From Bog-756 sp049517675 (lineage in GTDB: Bacteria; Actinomycetota; Acidimicrobiia; Acidimicrobiales; RAAP-2), in assembly GCA_049517675.1 (NCBI GenBank), contig JBEKRV010000001.1, positions 104,884 through 168,883 on the forward strand: 64,000 nt of DNA, in the 5' to 3' direction. The position numbers and the translations under genes are program-made. Positions 1-7,923 of the stretch are shown here, one piece after another. The notes under the pieces are model-generated. The model ran no database searches and was not told the origin of the DNA. It saw nothing but the letters and a program-made list of their open reading frames with translations. Position 1 is the stretch's first letter, and each line of letters opens with the position of its first letter.

Positions 1-857
1 ATCATGAAGCGCAGTCCCTGCAGATCGGCGATGGGCTTGCCGAACGCCGTACGCTCCCCCATGTACCCCGCGGCCACGTCGATGGCACCCTGGGCGATCC
101 CGACCGCCTGGGAGCCGACGGTCGGTCGGCTGCGGTCGAGGGTGTGCATGGCGATGGTGAACCCCTGGCCCTCCTCGCCGATCAGGTGCGACGACGGGAC
201 CCGGACCCCGTCGAAGGTGACGCCGGCGGTCGGGCTGCCACGGAGGCCCATCTTGTCCTCGTGGTGGCCCACCTCCACGCCCCATCCGGACTCGACCAGG
301 AAGCAGCTGATCCCCTGGCGGCCCGCGTCGGGGTCGGTCACGGCGAACACGGTGTAGGTGTCCGAGACGCCGGCGTTGGTGATCCAGTGCTTGGCGCCGG
401 TCAGCACGTAGTCGTCCCCGTCCCGCACGGCACGGGTGCGCATCGAGGCGACGTCGCTGCCGGCGTCGGCCTCGGACAGGCAGTAGCTGGCCTGGGCGGA
501 CCCCGACGCGATCTTCGGCAGGTACTCCCGCTTCAGGTCCTCGCCGGCCCAGTTCATCACCGGGAGCATCCCCAACTTGGAGATCAGGAGCGTGACCGCC
601 GTCGAGGCACAGACCCGGGCGATCTCCTCGGCCGCGATCGCCTGGGTGATCATGTCGGCTCCGGCGCCCCCGAACTCCACCGGGACGCCCAGTGCGGGCA
701 GTTCGAGCTCGACACAGGCGTCGAACGAGGCCTGGGGGAACGTCGAGTCCCGATCGGCGGAGGCGGCGTTGGGCGCGACCCGGGCCTCGGCGAACCTCCG
801 GAGCGTGTCCCGGAACTGACGGTGGGTGTCGCTGAGGCCGAACGGGGTGCTCTCCAT
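1..857 (-). CDS. Acyl-CoA dehydrogenase (3' end outside window)
   Basis: Flavoprotein that oxidises acyl-CoA thioesters to trans-2-enoyl-CoA, passing electrons to electron-transfer flavoprotein. Reading the minus strand from the ATG at 857 gives an N-terminal helical domain, then the family signatures CLSEADAGSD and WITNAG that line the FAD/substrate pocket, then a middle beta domain and the start of the C-terminal helical domain (GERTAFGKPIADLQGLRF). The frame is open to the left edge, so about the last 100 residues are missing. Substrate chain length cannot be told from this. No linked electron-transfer or thiolase gene is visible on this side. The assignment rests on family motifs that I recognise. 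Confidence 0.93.
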   Translation of the reverse strand, partial: MESTPFGLSDTHRQFRDTLRRFAEARVAPNAASADRDSTFPQASFDACVELELPALGVPVEFGGAGADMITQAIAAEEIARVCASTAVTLLISKLGMLPVMNWAGEDLKREYLPKIASGSAQASYCLSEADAGSDVASMRTRAVRDGDDYVLTGAKHWITNAGVSDTYTVFAVTDPDAGRQGISCFLVESGWGVEVGHHEDKMGLRGSPTAGVTFDGVRVPSSHLIGEEGQGFTIAMHTLDRSRPTVGSQAVGIAQGAIDVAAGYMGERTAFGKPIADLQGLRFM

Positions 858-1001
858 GGCTCCAAGTTACCGACCGGTAGCGAATTCGGACATTCCGGAC
901 GCCGGAATTCGCTCAAGGGGCGCCGGGTGGAGGCCGATACACCTGGAGCCGGAGCACGCGCCCGGTGGTCGACGACCCCGAACCCAGTGGAGACGGAAGC
1001 C

Positions 1002-1505
1002 ATGAGTGAGATGCCCGAGGGACATGGATGGTGCCTCCGTGACGACGGCACGTGGCATCGTCCCGAGCCTGCCCCCGCACCCCGCCTGAACGACCAGGGC
1101 GGACCGACCCCGATCCCGGTCCCCGAGCTCCCGCTGATCGATCTCCGGCCGATGACGGCCGGTCCGGCGACGCCGCAGCGCCCCACCTGGAGCGGCGAGT
1201 CCGACCGTCGCCCCGAAGCGGGGCCCATGTACCCCGACCTGTTCCAGCAGGCGGTGGCCGGATCGGCGCTCGCCAACGCGGTCACCGTGAACTACGCCGA
1301 CGGGCAGCAGCACGAGACGTACGACACCCCTTCGACGACGTCCCCGATCGACGACTCCCAACACCTCGTCTCCTCGTCGGCACACATGCCGACCGAGGTC
1401 GGCGCGTTCATCGGCGCCTCGGCGAAGAAGCGCTGGCGGCGCAGCCACCTCGGCACACGTTCCTTCTTCCCCCAATCGGCCGCCTCACATCGGGCCTCCG
1501 ACTGA
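1002..1505 (+). CDS. Hypothetical protein, 167 aa
   Basis: I do not recognise a family. The ATG at 1002 follows GGAGACGGAAGC, a usable ribosome binding site, and the reading frame is open to 1505. The N-terminus carries a W-x-L-R-D-D-G-T-W-H motif reminiscent of small substrate-free tryptophan/histidine motifs in actinobacterial membrane-associated proteins. The middle is proline-rich and probably disordered, and the C-terminus is basic (KKRWRR). No membrane segment is seen. It is transcribed divergently from the acyl-CoA dehydrogenase. Opposite-strand frames here are also open because of the high GC, so the call is moderate. Confidence 0.5.
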   Translation: MSEMPEGHGWCLRDDGTWHRPEPAPAPRLNDQGGPTPIPVPELPLIDLRPMTAGPATPQRPTWSGESDRRPEAGPMYPDLFQQAVAGSALANAVTVNYADGQQHETYDTPSTTSPIDDSQHLVSSSAHMPTEVGAFIGASAKKRWRRSHLGTRSFFPQSAASHRASD

Positions 1506-1619
1506 CGCTCTCCCCCCCCGGGAGCGAGGACCGACCGCACCCCCCGGCGCCGGTCCGTTCAGTCGGGGTCCCCGAGGCGGTCCACCATCGGGATGCCCAC
1601 AGGGCCGACGGCGGAACCG

Positions 1620-2141
1620 TCAGTCGAGACCCGGGACATCGAGCAGCTCGTGCCAGTCGTCGATCCGGTCGGCGACCTGCTGAGGGGTCAGGCGGAGCGT
1701 CGACTCGGGCACACAGTCGGCGATGGTCCGCTTCACCTGATAGTGGTGTGACGCCGACCGGAACAACGGCTCCCGGGCAGCGACCAGGTCGGCGGGCGCA
1801 CCCTCGAGGAACCCCCACAGTGTGAAGGCCAGGGTCAGGTCGTGGATCATCGGCGCCCGACCGAAGATGGCGGACCGGCGCATGGCGACGGCCGTGCACC
1901 CGGCGATCGCGTCCTCGGCATGCTCGCCGGGCGCCAGCACCAGGCGGTCCTCGAACCTGCGGGCCAGCTTCAGCGCGAAGCCCTGGTCAGGCCCCTGCGT
2001 GCCGAGGAAGGCGCCGGAGGGCTGCCGCGTGCCCCGCAGCTCGGACGGCCGGGACGTGGTCCAGATGGACGGGACGTGCAGCTGGTAGGCACGGCGGACC
2101 TGGTCCGCCTCGACGACGGGGACGAAACTGGGCTGGGTCAC
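1620..2141 (-). CDS. Conserved-looking hypothetical protein, 173 aa
   Basis: Start chosen at the GTG at 2141, preceded by CAGGAGCACCCC, which contains a good AGGAG ribosome binding site. The longer open frame upstream of it overlaps the cimA coding sequence and is an artefact. The protein is soluble, mixed alpha/beta in composition, with no signal peptide. It lies directly downstream of cimA on the same strand (80 bp), so it may be the last gene of the leuB-ilvE-cimA transcript. No domain is recognised. A role in branched-chain amino acid metabolism is only a positional guess. Confidence 0.6.
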   Translation of the reverse strand: MTQPSFVPVVEADQVRRAYQLHVPSIWTTSRPSELRGTRQPSGAFLGTQGPDQGFALKLARRFEDRLVLAPGEHAEDAIAGCTAVAMRRSAIFGRAPMIHDLTLAFTLWGFLEGAPADLVAAREPLFRSASHHYQVKRTIADCVPESTLRLTPQQVADRIDDWHELLDVPGLD

Positions 2142-2220
2142 GGGGTGCTCCTGGATGGCCGGGTGGTGCAGCGGGACGAATGCACGCAGAACGTGCCATG
2201 TGGCGGGCCGGATGTCCAGT

Positions 2221-4020
2221 TCAGTCGTCGGATCCCACCGTGTGGAGGAGACCGTAGACGACGGAGTCGGCCAGGGCCTGCCACGATGCGGCGATGATGT
2301 TCTCGGAGACCCCGATGGTGGTCCAGATCCGGTCGCCGTCCGTCGAGTCGATGAGGACCCGGGTGACCGATCCGGTGCCCTTGGCCGAGTCGAGGACCCG
2401 CACCCGGTAGTCGACCAGGTGCACCCCGTCGAGCGCCGGGTACCGGCTCCCGATCGCCGCGCGCAGCGCGCCGTCGAGGGCGTTGACCGGTCCGTTCCCC
2501 TCGGCTGTCGCAACGATCCTCTCGGTGCCCACCAGCACCTTGACGGTGGCTTCGGTCGACAGGTCGGCCCCCTGGTCGGCGATGACCCGGTAGGACTCGA
2601 GGTCGAAGTACGGCTGGCGCCACCCGGTCGAGTTCCGCAGCAGGAGCTCGAGCGAGCCGTCGGCCACCTCGAAGTGGTACCCCTCGTACTCGAGTCGCTT
2701 CAGCGAGTCGAGTACCGACGTCATGGCGTCCGAGTCGAGCTCCAGCCCGAGCTCCGCGGCCTTCATGGCCAGGGTGGAACGGCCGGCCATCTCGGAAACC
2801 ACGAACCGGGTCCCGTTGCCCACCAGGTCGGGCGAGATGTGCTCGTACGCGTCCGACCGCCGGGCGATGGCCGAGGTGTGGAGGCCGGCCTTGTGGGCGA
2901 AGACCGAGGCACCGACGAAGGGCTGCTGAGGGTTGGGGGCGATGTTGACCAGCTCGGAGATGTGATGGGCCACCGGGGTGAGCAGCGGGAGCCGATCGGC
3001 CGGAATGGTGGTCACCCTCAGTTTGAGGGAGAGGTCCGGGACGACGGCGGCCAGGTCGGCGTTGCCGGCCCGCTCGCCGTACCCGTTCACGCATCCCTGG
3101 ACGTGGGTGGCTCCCACCGACACGCCGGCCAGCGAGTTGGCCACCGCGCAGCCGCTGTCGTTGTGGAAGTGGACCCCTACCTGGGTCTCGAAGCGGTCCA
3201 GCACCGTGCCCACGATCCGCTCGACCTCGTAGGGAAGGGTCCCCCCGTTGGTGTCGCACAGCACGAGGGTCTCGGCCCCGGCCTCCTCGGCCGCCTGCAG
3301 GATGCGCAGGGTGAATTCGGGATTGGCCTTGTAGCCGTCGAAGAAGTGCTCGGCGTCCAGGAAGACCCGCAGGTCGTTGGCGCGCAGGAACGCGACCGAG
3401 TCGGCCACCATGGCGACCGCCTCGTCGAGTGTGGTCCGCAGGGCGTCCACCACGTGCATCTCCGACGACTTGGCCACGATGCAGACGGCCTCGGTCCGGG
3501 CATCGACCAGGTGGCGGAGGGTCTCGTCGTCCTCGGCCCGCACCCCGGCGCGCCGGGTGGACCCGAAGGCCACCAGCGTGGCCCGGGCGAGATGGAGCTC
3601 GCCGGGGGCGCGGGCGAAGAACTCGGCGTCCTTCGGATTGGCGCCGGGCCAGCCCCCTTCGATGAAGGTCACGCCGAGGTGGTCGAGCTGCTCGGCCACC
3701 CGGAGCTTGTCGTCGACCGTCAGCGACAGCCCCTCCTGCTGTGATCCGTCGCGGAGCGTCGTGTCGAAGACGTCCACCGCGTCGGGCAGGTCGGGAAGAT
3801 CGAAATCGTGGCCCCCCGCCGGCGCCGGTAGGTCGCCGTCGTGGTCCGCGCCCCGACGGCTGCGTGCATGGGCCTCCTGACCCTGGGTCAGCGGGTGGGT
3901 GTGGGGCGGACCGCCGCCGTGACTGTGGGTGTGGCCATGGCCGTGCGGGTGGGTATGACCCGCACCGGCGCCGGCCGTCGCGTACGACTCGTCGTTGAGG
4001 GTGGGGCCGTCACTCGACAT
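2221..4020 (-). CDS. cimA: (R)-citramalate synthase
   Basis: Condenses pyruvate and acetyl-CoA to (R)-citramalate, the first step of the threonine-independent route to 2-oxobutyrate for isoleucine. It belongs to the DRE-TIM metallolyase (HMGL-like) superfamily. The TIM barrel opens with the signature DTTLRDGSQQEG near residue 84. Metal-binding HFHND and the NGYGERAGNADL loop follow, and a LeuA-type regulatory domain occupies the last ~130 residues. Length (599 aa) exceeds the usual ~520-540 aa because of a ~70-residue N-terminal extension rich in His-Gly-Thr (see findings). The 11-nt overlap with ilvE and the tandem leuB gene fit a branched-chain amino acid operon. A 2-isopropylmalate synthase role is less likely given this CimA-type sequence. 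Confidence 0.9.
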   Translation of the reverse strand: MSSDGPTLNDESYATAGAGAGHTHPHGHGHTHSHGGGPPHTHPLTQGQEAHARSRRGADHDGDLPAPAGGHDFDLPDLPDAVDVFDTTLRDGSQQEGLSLTVDDKLRVAEQLDHLGVTFIEGGWPGANPKDAEFFARAPGELHLARATLVAFGSTRRAGVRAEDDETLRHLVDARTEAVCIVAKSSEMHVVDALRTTLDEAVAMVADSVAFLRANDLRVFLDAEHFFDGYKANPEFTLRILQAAEEAGAETLVLCDTNGGTLPYEVERIVGTVLDRFETQVGVHFHNDSGCAVANSLAGVSVGATHVQGCVNGYGERAGNADLAAVVPDLSLKLRVTTIPADRLPLLTPVAHHISELVNIAPNPQQPFVGASVFAHKAGLHTSAIARRSDAYEHISPDLVGNGTRFVVSEMAGRSTLAMKAAELGLELDSDAMTSVLDSLKRLEYEGYHFEVADGSLELLLRNSTGWRQPYFDLESYRVIADQGADLSTEATVKVLVGTERIVATAEGNGPVNALDGALRAAIGSRYPALDGVHLVDYRVRVLDSAKGTGSVTRVLIDSTDGDRIWTTIGVSENIIAASWQALADSVVYGLLHTVGSDD

Positions 4021-4939
4021 GGTCCAACCAGTCCTTGTACTGATCGACCTCGCCGCGCACGGCGCCGAAGTAGATCTGCTGGATCCTCTGGGTGATGGGC
4101 CCGGGCTTGCCGGCGCCGACCGTGCGGTCGTCGACGGCCCGGATCGGCACCACCTCGGCGGCCGTCCCGGTCAGGAACGCCTCGTCCGCCGTGTACAGGT
4201 CGGTCCGGATGAGCTGCTGGTACTGGACCTCGAGGCCGAGGTCGCGGGCGATGGTCTCGACCGACTTCTGGGTGATGCCCTCGAGCGCGCCCGAGTCGGA
4301 GCTCGGTGGGGTGAGCAACCGGCCGTTGCGCACGATGAAGATGTTCTCGCCGGTGCACTCGCTCACGTTGCCGTCGGGCGCGAGCAGGACGGCCTCGTCG
4401 TAGCCGGCCTTGATCGCCTCGACCTTGGCCAGGGACGAGTTCACGTACATCCCGGTCCCCTTGGCCGCGGTCGGGACCGCGTTGGGGTCGTGGCGCCGCC
4501 ACGACGAGATCTTCACCGACACGCCGTTGGCCACCCCCTCGTCGCCGAGGTAGGTGCCCCACGGCCAGCAGGCGATCGACACGTTGACCGGCGACGGCAT
4601 GGGGTTGAGCCCCATCTCGCCGTAGCCGAGGTAGACGAGCGGTCGGATGTAGCACCCGTCGTCCATCCCGTTGACCCGGACCAGCTCCCGCGTGGCCTCG
4701 ACGACGTCGTCCACGCTGAAGGGGATGTCGATCAGGAAGACCGATGCGGACACGAACAGGCGCTCGATGTGGTCGCGGAGGCGGAAGACGGCAACACCGC
4801 GGTCGGTGGGGTAGGCGCGGATGCCCTCGAAGACGCCCGAGCCGTAGTGCATGGTGTGGGTGAGCACGTGCACGGTGGCATCGGCCCAGTCGACGAACTC
4901 GCCGTCCATCCAGATCTTCTCCGTAGGGGTGATTGGCAT
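4010..4939 (-). CDS. ilvE: Branched-chain amino acid aminotransferase
   Basis: PLP enzyme (fold type IV) that interconverts leucine, isoleucine and valine with their 2-oxo acids. The 309-aa length is typical. Visible family features are the start MPITPTEKIWMDGEFVDW, the active-site lysine in EAIKAGYDEAVLL, the SECTGENIF motif that binds cofactor phosphate, and the C-terminal FLTGTAAEVVPI segment. It lies between leuB (3 bp upstream) and cimA (11-nt overlap), so the three genes are almost certainly co-transcribed and translationally coupled. D-amino-acid transaminase and aminodeoxychorismate lyase share this fold, but the length and motifs fit IlvE best. Confidence 0.95.
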   Translation of the reverse strand: MPITPTEKIWMDGEFVDWADATVHVLTHTMHYGSGVFEGIRAYPTDRGVAVFRLRDHIERLFVSASVFLIDIPFSVDDVVEATRELVRVNGMDDGCYIRPLVYLGYGEMGLNPMPSPVNVSIACWPWGTYLGDEGVANGVSVKISSWRRHDPNAVPTAAKGTGMYVNSSLAKVEAIKAGYDEAVLLAPDGNVSECTGENIFIVRNGRLLTPPSSDSGALEGITQKSVETIARDLGLEVQYQQLIRTDLYTADEAFLTGTAAEVVPIRAVDDRTVGAGKPGPITQRIQQIYFGAVRGEVDQYKDWLDHVE

Positions 4940-4942
4940 GAC

Positions 4943-5962
4943 TCAGAGCCTTTCTGCGATGGCGTCGCCGATCTCGGTGGTCGAGAGCGTCGGGTTCGGG
5001 TTGGAGTTGACGAATTCGGTGACGGCGGCGTGCACCGCTTCGGCGGCGTCTGCTTCGCCCAGGAAGTCGAGCATCAGCGCCGCGGAACGGACGGCTGCCG
5101 CCGGGTTGGCCCTACCCGTGCCCGCGATGTCGTGAGCTGCACCGTGGACCGGCTCGAACATGGAGGGACCGGTGCGGTCGGGGTTGAGGTTGGCCGAGGC
5201 GGCGTAGCCGATGCCGCCGGCGATCGCACCGGCCAGGTCGGTGATGATGTCTCCGAACAGATTGTCGGTGACGATCACGTCGTAGCGGGCCGGGTTCTCG
5301 ACCAGGTAGATGCACGTGGCGTCCACATGGTTGTAGTCACGGGTCACGTCCGGGAAGTCCGGCGCCGCCTCGTCGACCGTCCGCTGCCACAGGTCGCCGG
5401 CGAACGTGAGGACGTTGGTCTTGTGGACCAGGGTCAGGTGCTGACGGGGACGGGAGCCGGCGAGGGCGAGGGCGTAGCGGACACACCGCTCCACACCGTG
5501 CCGTGTGTTCACGGAGCCCTGTGTGGCGACCTCGAACGGCGTGCCCTTTCGGAGGAAGCCGCCTTCGCCGGCGTAGGTCCCCTCGGTGTTCTCCCTGATC
5601 ACGACGAAATCACAGTCCGGCGCCGGCGCACCGGGCACTCCGGTGAAGGGCCGCAGGTTGATGTAGAGGTCGAGCTCGAAGCGGAGCCGCAGCAGCATTC
5701 CCCGCTCCAGGGTCCCCGGAGGAACCTCGGTCGAGCCCACCGCTGCACCGATCGCGCCGAGGAGGATGGCATCCTGCCCGCGTAGCTCCTCCAGGACCTC
5801 GTCGGGCAGGACGTCGCCCGTGCGCACGTAGCGGTCGGCGCCGAGGTCGTAGTCGGTGGTGTCGAGGACGACACCCGCGGCGCGGACCACCTTGAGGGCC
5901 TCGGCGGTCACCTCCGGTCCGATCCCGTCGCCGCCGATCACGCCAACCTTGTAGCTGCTCAC
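4943..5962 (-). CDS. leuB: 3-isopropylmalate dehydrogenase
   Basis: NAD-dependent oxidative decarboxylase of leucine synthesis. It can also act on 3-methylmalate, which is how the citramalate route needs it. Features seen are GVIGGDGIGPEV at the N-terminus, the substrate-binding RENTEGTYAGEGG loop, the catalytic Lys in TLVHKTNVL, and metal/substrate-binding DNLFGDIITDLAGAIAGGIG followed by FEPVHGAAHDIAG. The 339-aa length is typical for actinobacterial LeuB. The start is the GTG at 5962, which overlaps the TGA of an upstream small ORF as GTGA, suggesting translational coupling. No strong Shine-Dalgarno sequence is seen in front of it. Confidence 0.96.
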   Translation of the reverse strand: MSSYKVGVIGGDGIGPEVTAEALKVVRAAGVVLDTTDYDLGADRYVRTGDVLPDEVLEELRGQDAILLGAIGAAVGSTEVPPGTLERGMLLRLRFELDLYINLRPFTGVPGAPAPDCDFVVIRENTEGTYAGEGGFLRKGTPFEVATQGSVNTRHGVERCVRYALALAGSRPRQHLTLVHKTNVLTFAGDLWQRTVDEAAPDFPDVTRDYNHVDATCIYLVENPARYDVIVTDNLFGDIITDLAGAIAGGIGYAASANLNPDRTGPSMFEPVHGAAHDIAGTGRANPAAAVRSAALMLDFLGEADAAEAVHAAVTEFVNSNPNPTLSTTEIGDAIAERL

Positions 5963-6183
5963 GTTTCTGATGTCCTTGTCTGCTGTGTCTGCTGTGTCTG
6001 CCCGAGTTGACTGCCTGCTCTGTCGCTACTGCCGTGACGCTCTCCGGCACCGCCTCCCCGTCGAGGAGTCGGGCCCTGACTCTGCCATCTCGGCGCAGCT
6101 TCCCGCCCGATCCCCCGCCCGTTGCTCCGGCGGGACCCGGAAATTGAAAAACCGCCCACCAGGTGGACGGTCAGGAGGCACAC
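5959..6183 (-). CDS. Possible leader ORF upstream of leuB
   Basis: A 74-codon frame starts at GTG 6183 and ends with a TGA overlapping the leuB start (GTGA). Its first residues, MCLLTVHLVGGF, are unusually dense in Leu and Val codons, as in leader peptides that sense branched-chain amino acids. A terminator-like hairpin lies inside codons 5-13. The tail is low-complexity (QTQQTQQTRT). It could be a true attenuation leader, a longer coupled uORF, or chance; no homologue is known to me. Confidence 0.35.
   Translation of the reverse strand: MCLLTVHLVGGFSISGSRRSNGRGIGREAAPRWQSQGPTPRRGGGAGERHGSSDRAGSQLGQTQQTQQTRTSET
6146..6171 (-). terminator. Rho-independent terminator / candidate attenuator before leuB
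   Basis: On the minus strand ACCGTCCACC and GGTGGGCGGT pair across a one-base loop (one G-T pair) and are followed by TTTTTC. This is a compact intrinsic terminator about 180 nt upstream of the leuB start. Its position inside a Leu/Val-rich leader frame suggests attenuation rather than simple termination of tsaC. Confidence 0.6.
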
Positions 6184-6258
6184 ACCGGGAGCGGTCTGTG
6201 CCTAGTCGATAATGATTACGGTGCCGCGTGAGGACGTCTCGGTGCGCTGCATCCCACC

Positions 6259-6288
6259 AGTGTCGCCCGTGATACCCGGCACCGTCAA
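6259..6288 (-). promoter_or_regulatory. Candidate promoter for leuB-ilvE-cimA
   Basis: Minus strand TTGACG (-35 like), 18-nt spacer, GACACT (-10 like, weak). It overlaps the tsaC stop codon and lies about 90 nt before the leader hairpin. Sequence resemblance only. Confidence 0.25.
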
Positions 6289-6962
6289 CCCCAATCCCCA
6301 TCGCGGGCCCCCTCCGACCGCCTCGCGCCGACTCCTCGGGCGCCATGCAGCACCCGCCAGGCGAGGGCCCCCTCGCGCAGGCAGCGTGACGCAGGTCCCC
6401 GGCACTCGACAACCGTCGAAGGGGCACCGTCACAGGTCCCTCCGTCCAGGACCACGGCCGGCTGGTCGGTCGCGGCGAAATACCGGACCACCTGGGCCGC
6501 TGTGGTCGCCGGTGGCGAGCCGTGGATGTTGGCGCTGGTGACGGCCAGCGGCCCGAGCACTTCGCACAGCGCCACGACGACCGGGTGGTCGGGTCGACGG
6601 ACGCCGACGGTCTGTCCGGCCGAGGGCGGCCCGCCCAGGTCCACGGCGAATCCGGGTCGTCTCGGGACGACCAGGGTGAGGGGCCCCGGCCAGAACCGGC
6701 CGGCCAGCTCCGCAGCCGCCACATCGAGATCGCCGGCGACCAGGGCGACCTGCTCGGGACCGGCCACGAGGACCGGAAGTGCCACGTCGCGGGGCCTCCC
6801 CTTCAGCGCGAACAGGCGGGCCACCGCTTCGGGTTGCGACGGGTCGACGGCCAACCCGTAGACGGTGTCCGTCGGCACGGCCACCACATCCCCGTCAGCG
6901 AGAGCGGAAGCGGCGCGGTGCAGTGCACCCCGGTCGCCCACCGGCAGCACCTCGGTGCTCAC
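6285..6962 (-). CDS. tsaC: L-threonylcarbamoyladenylate synthase (YrdC/Sua5 family)
   Basis: Makes threonylcarbamoyl-AMP from threonine, bicarbonate and ATP for the universal t6A37 modification of ANN-decoding tRNAs. The YrdC fold is recognised from VPTDTVYGLAVDP, LFALKGRPRDVALPVLV (basic nucleotide-binding K-x-R), and TSANIHGSPPATTA. Length (225 aa) matches the short TsaC form without the Sua5 C-terminal domain. It follows prmC by about 30 bp on the same strand, the common actinobacterial arrangement prfA-prmC-tsaC. The last ~25 residues are low-complexity and probably unstructured. Confidence 0.92.
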   Translation of the reverse strand: MSTEVLPVGDRGALHRAASALADGDVVAVPTDTVYGLAVDPSQPEAVARLFALKGRPRDVALPVLVAGPEQVALVAGDLDVAAAELAGRFWPGPLTLVVPRRPGFAVDLGGPPSAGQTVGVRRPDHPVVVALCEVLGPLAVTSANIHGSPPATTAAQVVRYFAATDQPAVVLDGGTCDGAPSTVVECRGPASRCLREGALAWRVLHGARGVGARRSEGARDGDWG

Positions 6963-6992
6963 TGCGCTGCCTCCGTCATTGCCGAGCCGTCC

Positions 6993-7916
6993 TCACCGCT
7001 CCGCCACCAGCATCCGGACCCGCCCGGCCAGGTCGCGGGCCGTTTCGACCCGCGAGAACCGGGCCCGGCGGGCCAGGGCGACCGACGCGGAGGCCTGGGC
7101 CGGGTCCAGCTCCACCACCAGCGCGCCCGAGCCCCGGAGCCAGCCGGCGGCGCCGGCGACCACCGCCTCGATGTCGGCCGTCCCGTCCACACCGCTCCGC
7201 CCCCGTGAGGCGACCAGGGCCGTGCGGGGTTCCCAGTCCCGCACGGTCGGGTCGAGGTCGCCGTACTCCTCCTCGGATACGTAGGGCGGATTGGACACGA
7301 TCAGGTCCACCTGCCGGGACAGCCGTGCCGGCAGTGCATCGAACCACGTTCCGCAGGCCAACGTGACCCGATCGGCGGCATCCCCGTCCCGGATCGCCAG
7401 ACGGCCGAGGTTGGCCCGGGCCACCTCGAGGGCCTCGGGCGAGGCATCGGTGGCCCAGACCTCGAGGGGCACGTCCCCCCGAGGACCTTCGACGGCGAGC
7501 GACAGGGCGATCGCCCCCGATCCGGTGCCGAGGTCGACGCAGACCAGGGGCTCGCCGCCACCGCTGCGCGCCGAGGCGATCCGGGCCAGTTCACCGAGGG
7601 CCACCTCCACCACCCGTTCGGTCTCCGGCCGGGGGATGAGGACGCGGCGATCCACCTGCAGCTCGATCGCCCGGAACGGCCAGGTTCCGAGCACGTACTG
7701 CAGGGGCTCACCGGTGCCTCGTCGACGGGCGAGGGCCAGGGCGAGTGCACGGGTCCCGAGCGGGTCGTCCGCCACGGTCTCGGCGTGCTCGACGATCCAT
7801 ATCGCCTCGCGCTCCGACCCGACCAGGGCGGTCACCTCGGCGAGCAGGCCGGACCGGCCCGCCGCCGAGGCGGCAGGGGCCGGCAGGACGGCGGATCGTT
7901 CCGACTCCTCCACCAC
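6993..7916 (-). CDS. prmC: Peptide chain release factor N5-glutamine methyltransferase
   Basis: SAM-dependent methyltransferase that methylates the GGQ glutamine of release factors. The N-terminal helical domain recognises the factor. The Rossmann domain shows the SAM motif VDLGTGSGAIAL and the hallmark NPPYVSEEEY that holds the target glutamine. Length is 307 aa and the start GTG at 7916 lies 7 bp after the prfA stop, so it is coupled to its own substrate gene. The internal GEPLQYVLGTWPF and VLIPRPETE motifs are classic PrmC. Confidence 0.95.
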   Translation of the reverse strand: MVEESERSAVLPAPAASAAGRSGLLAEVTALVGSEREAIWIVEHAETVADDPLGTRALALALARRRGTGEPLQYVLGTWPFRAIELQVDRRVLIPRPETERVVEVALGELARIASARSGGGEPLVCVDLGTGSGAIALSLAVEGPRGDVPLEVWATDASPEALEVARANLGRLAIRDGDAADRVTLACGTWFDALPARLSRQVDLIVSNPPYVSEEEYGDLDPTVRDWEPRTALVASRGRSGVDGTADIEAVVAGAAGWLRGSGALVVELDPAQASASVALARRARFSRVETARDLAGRVRMLVAER

Positions 7917-7923
7917 GGGGGCC

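Noticed and set aside
2155..5785. Long plus-strand open frames across cimA, ilvE and leuB
   Set aside because: Antisense shadows; low-complexity composition and no family motifs.
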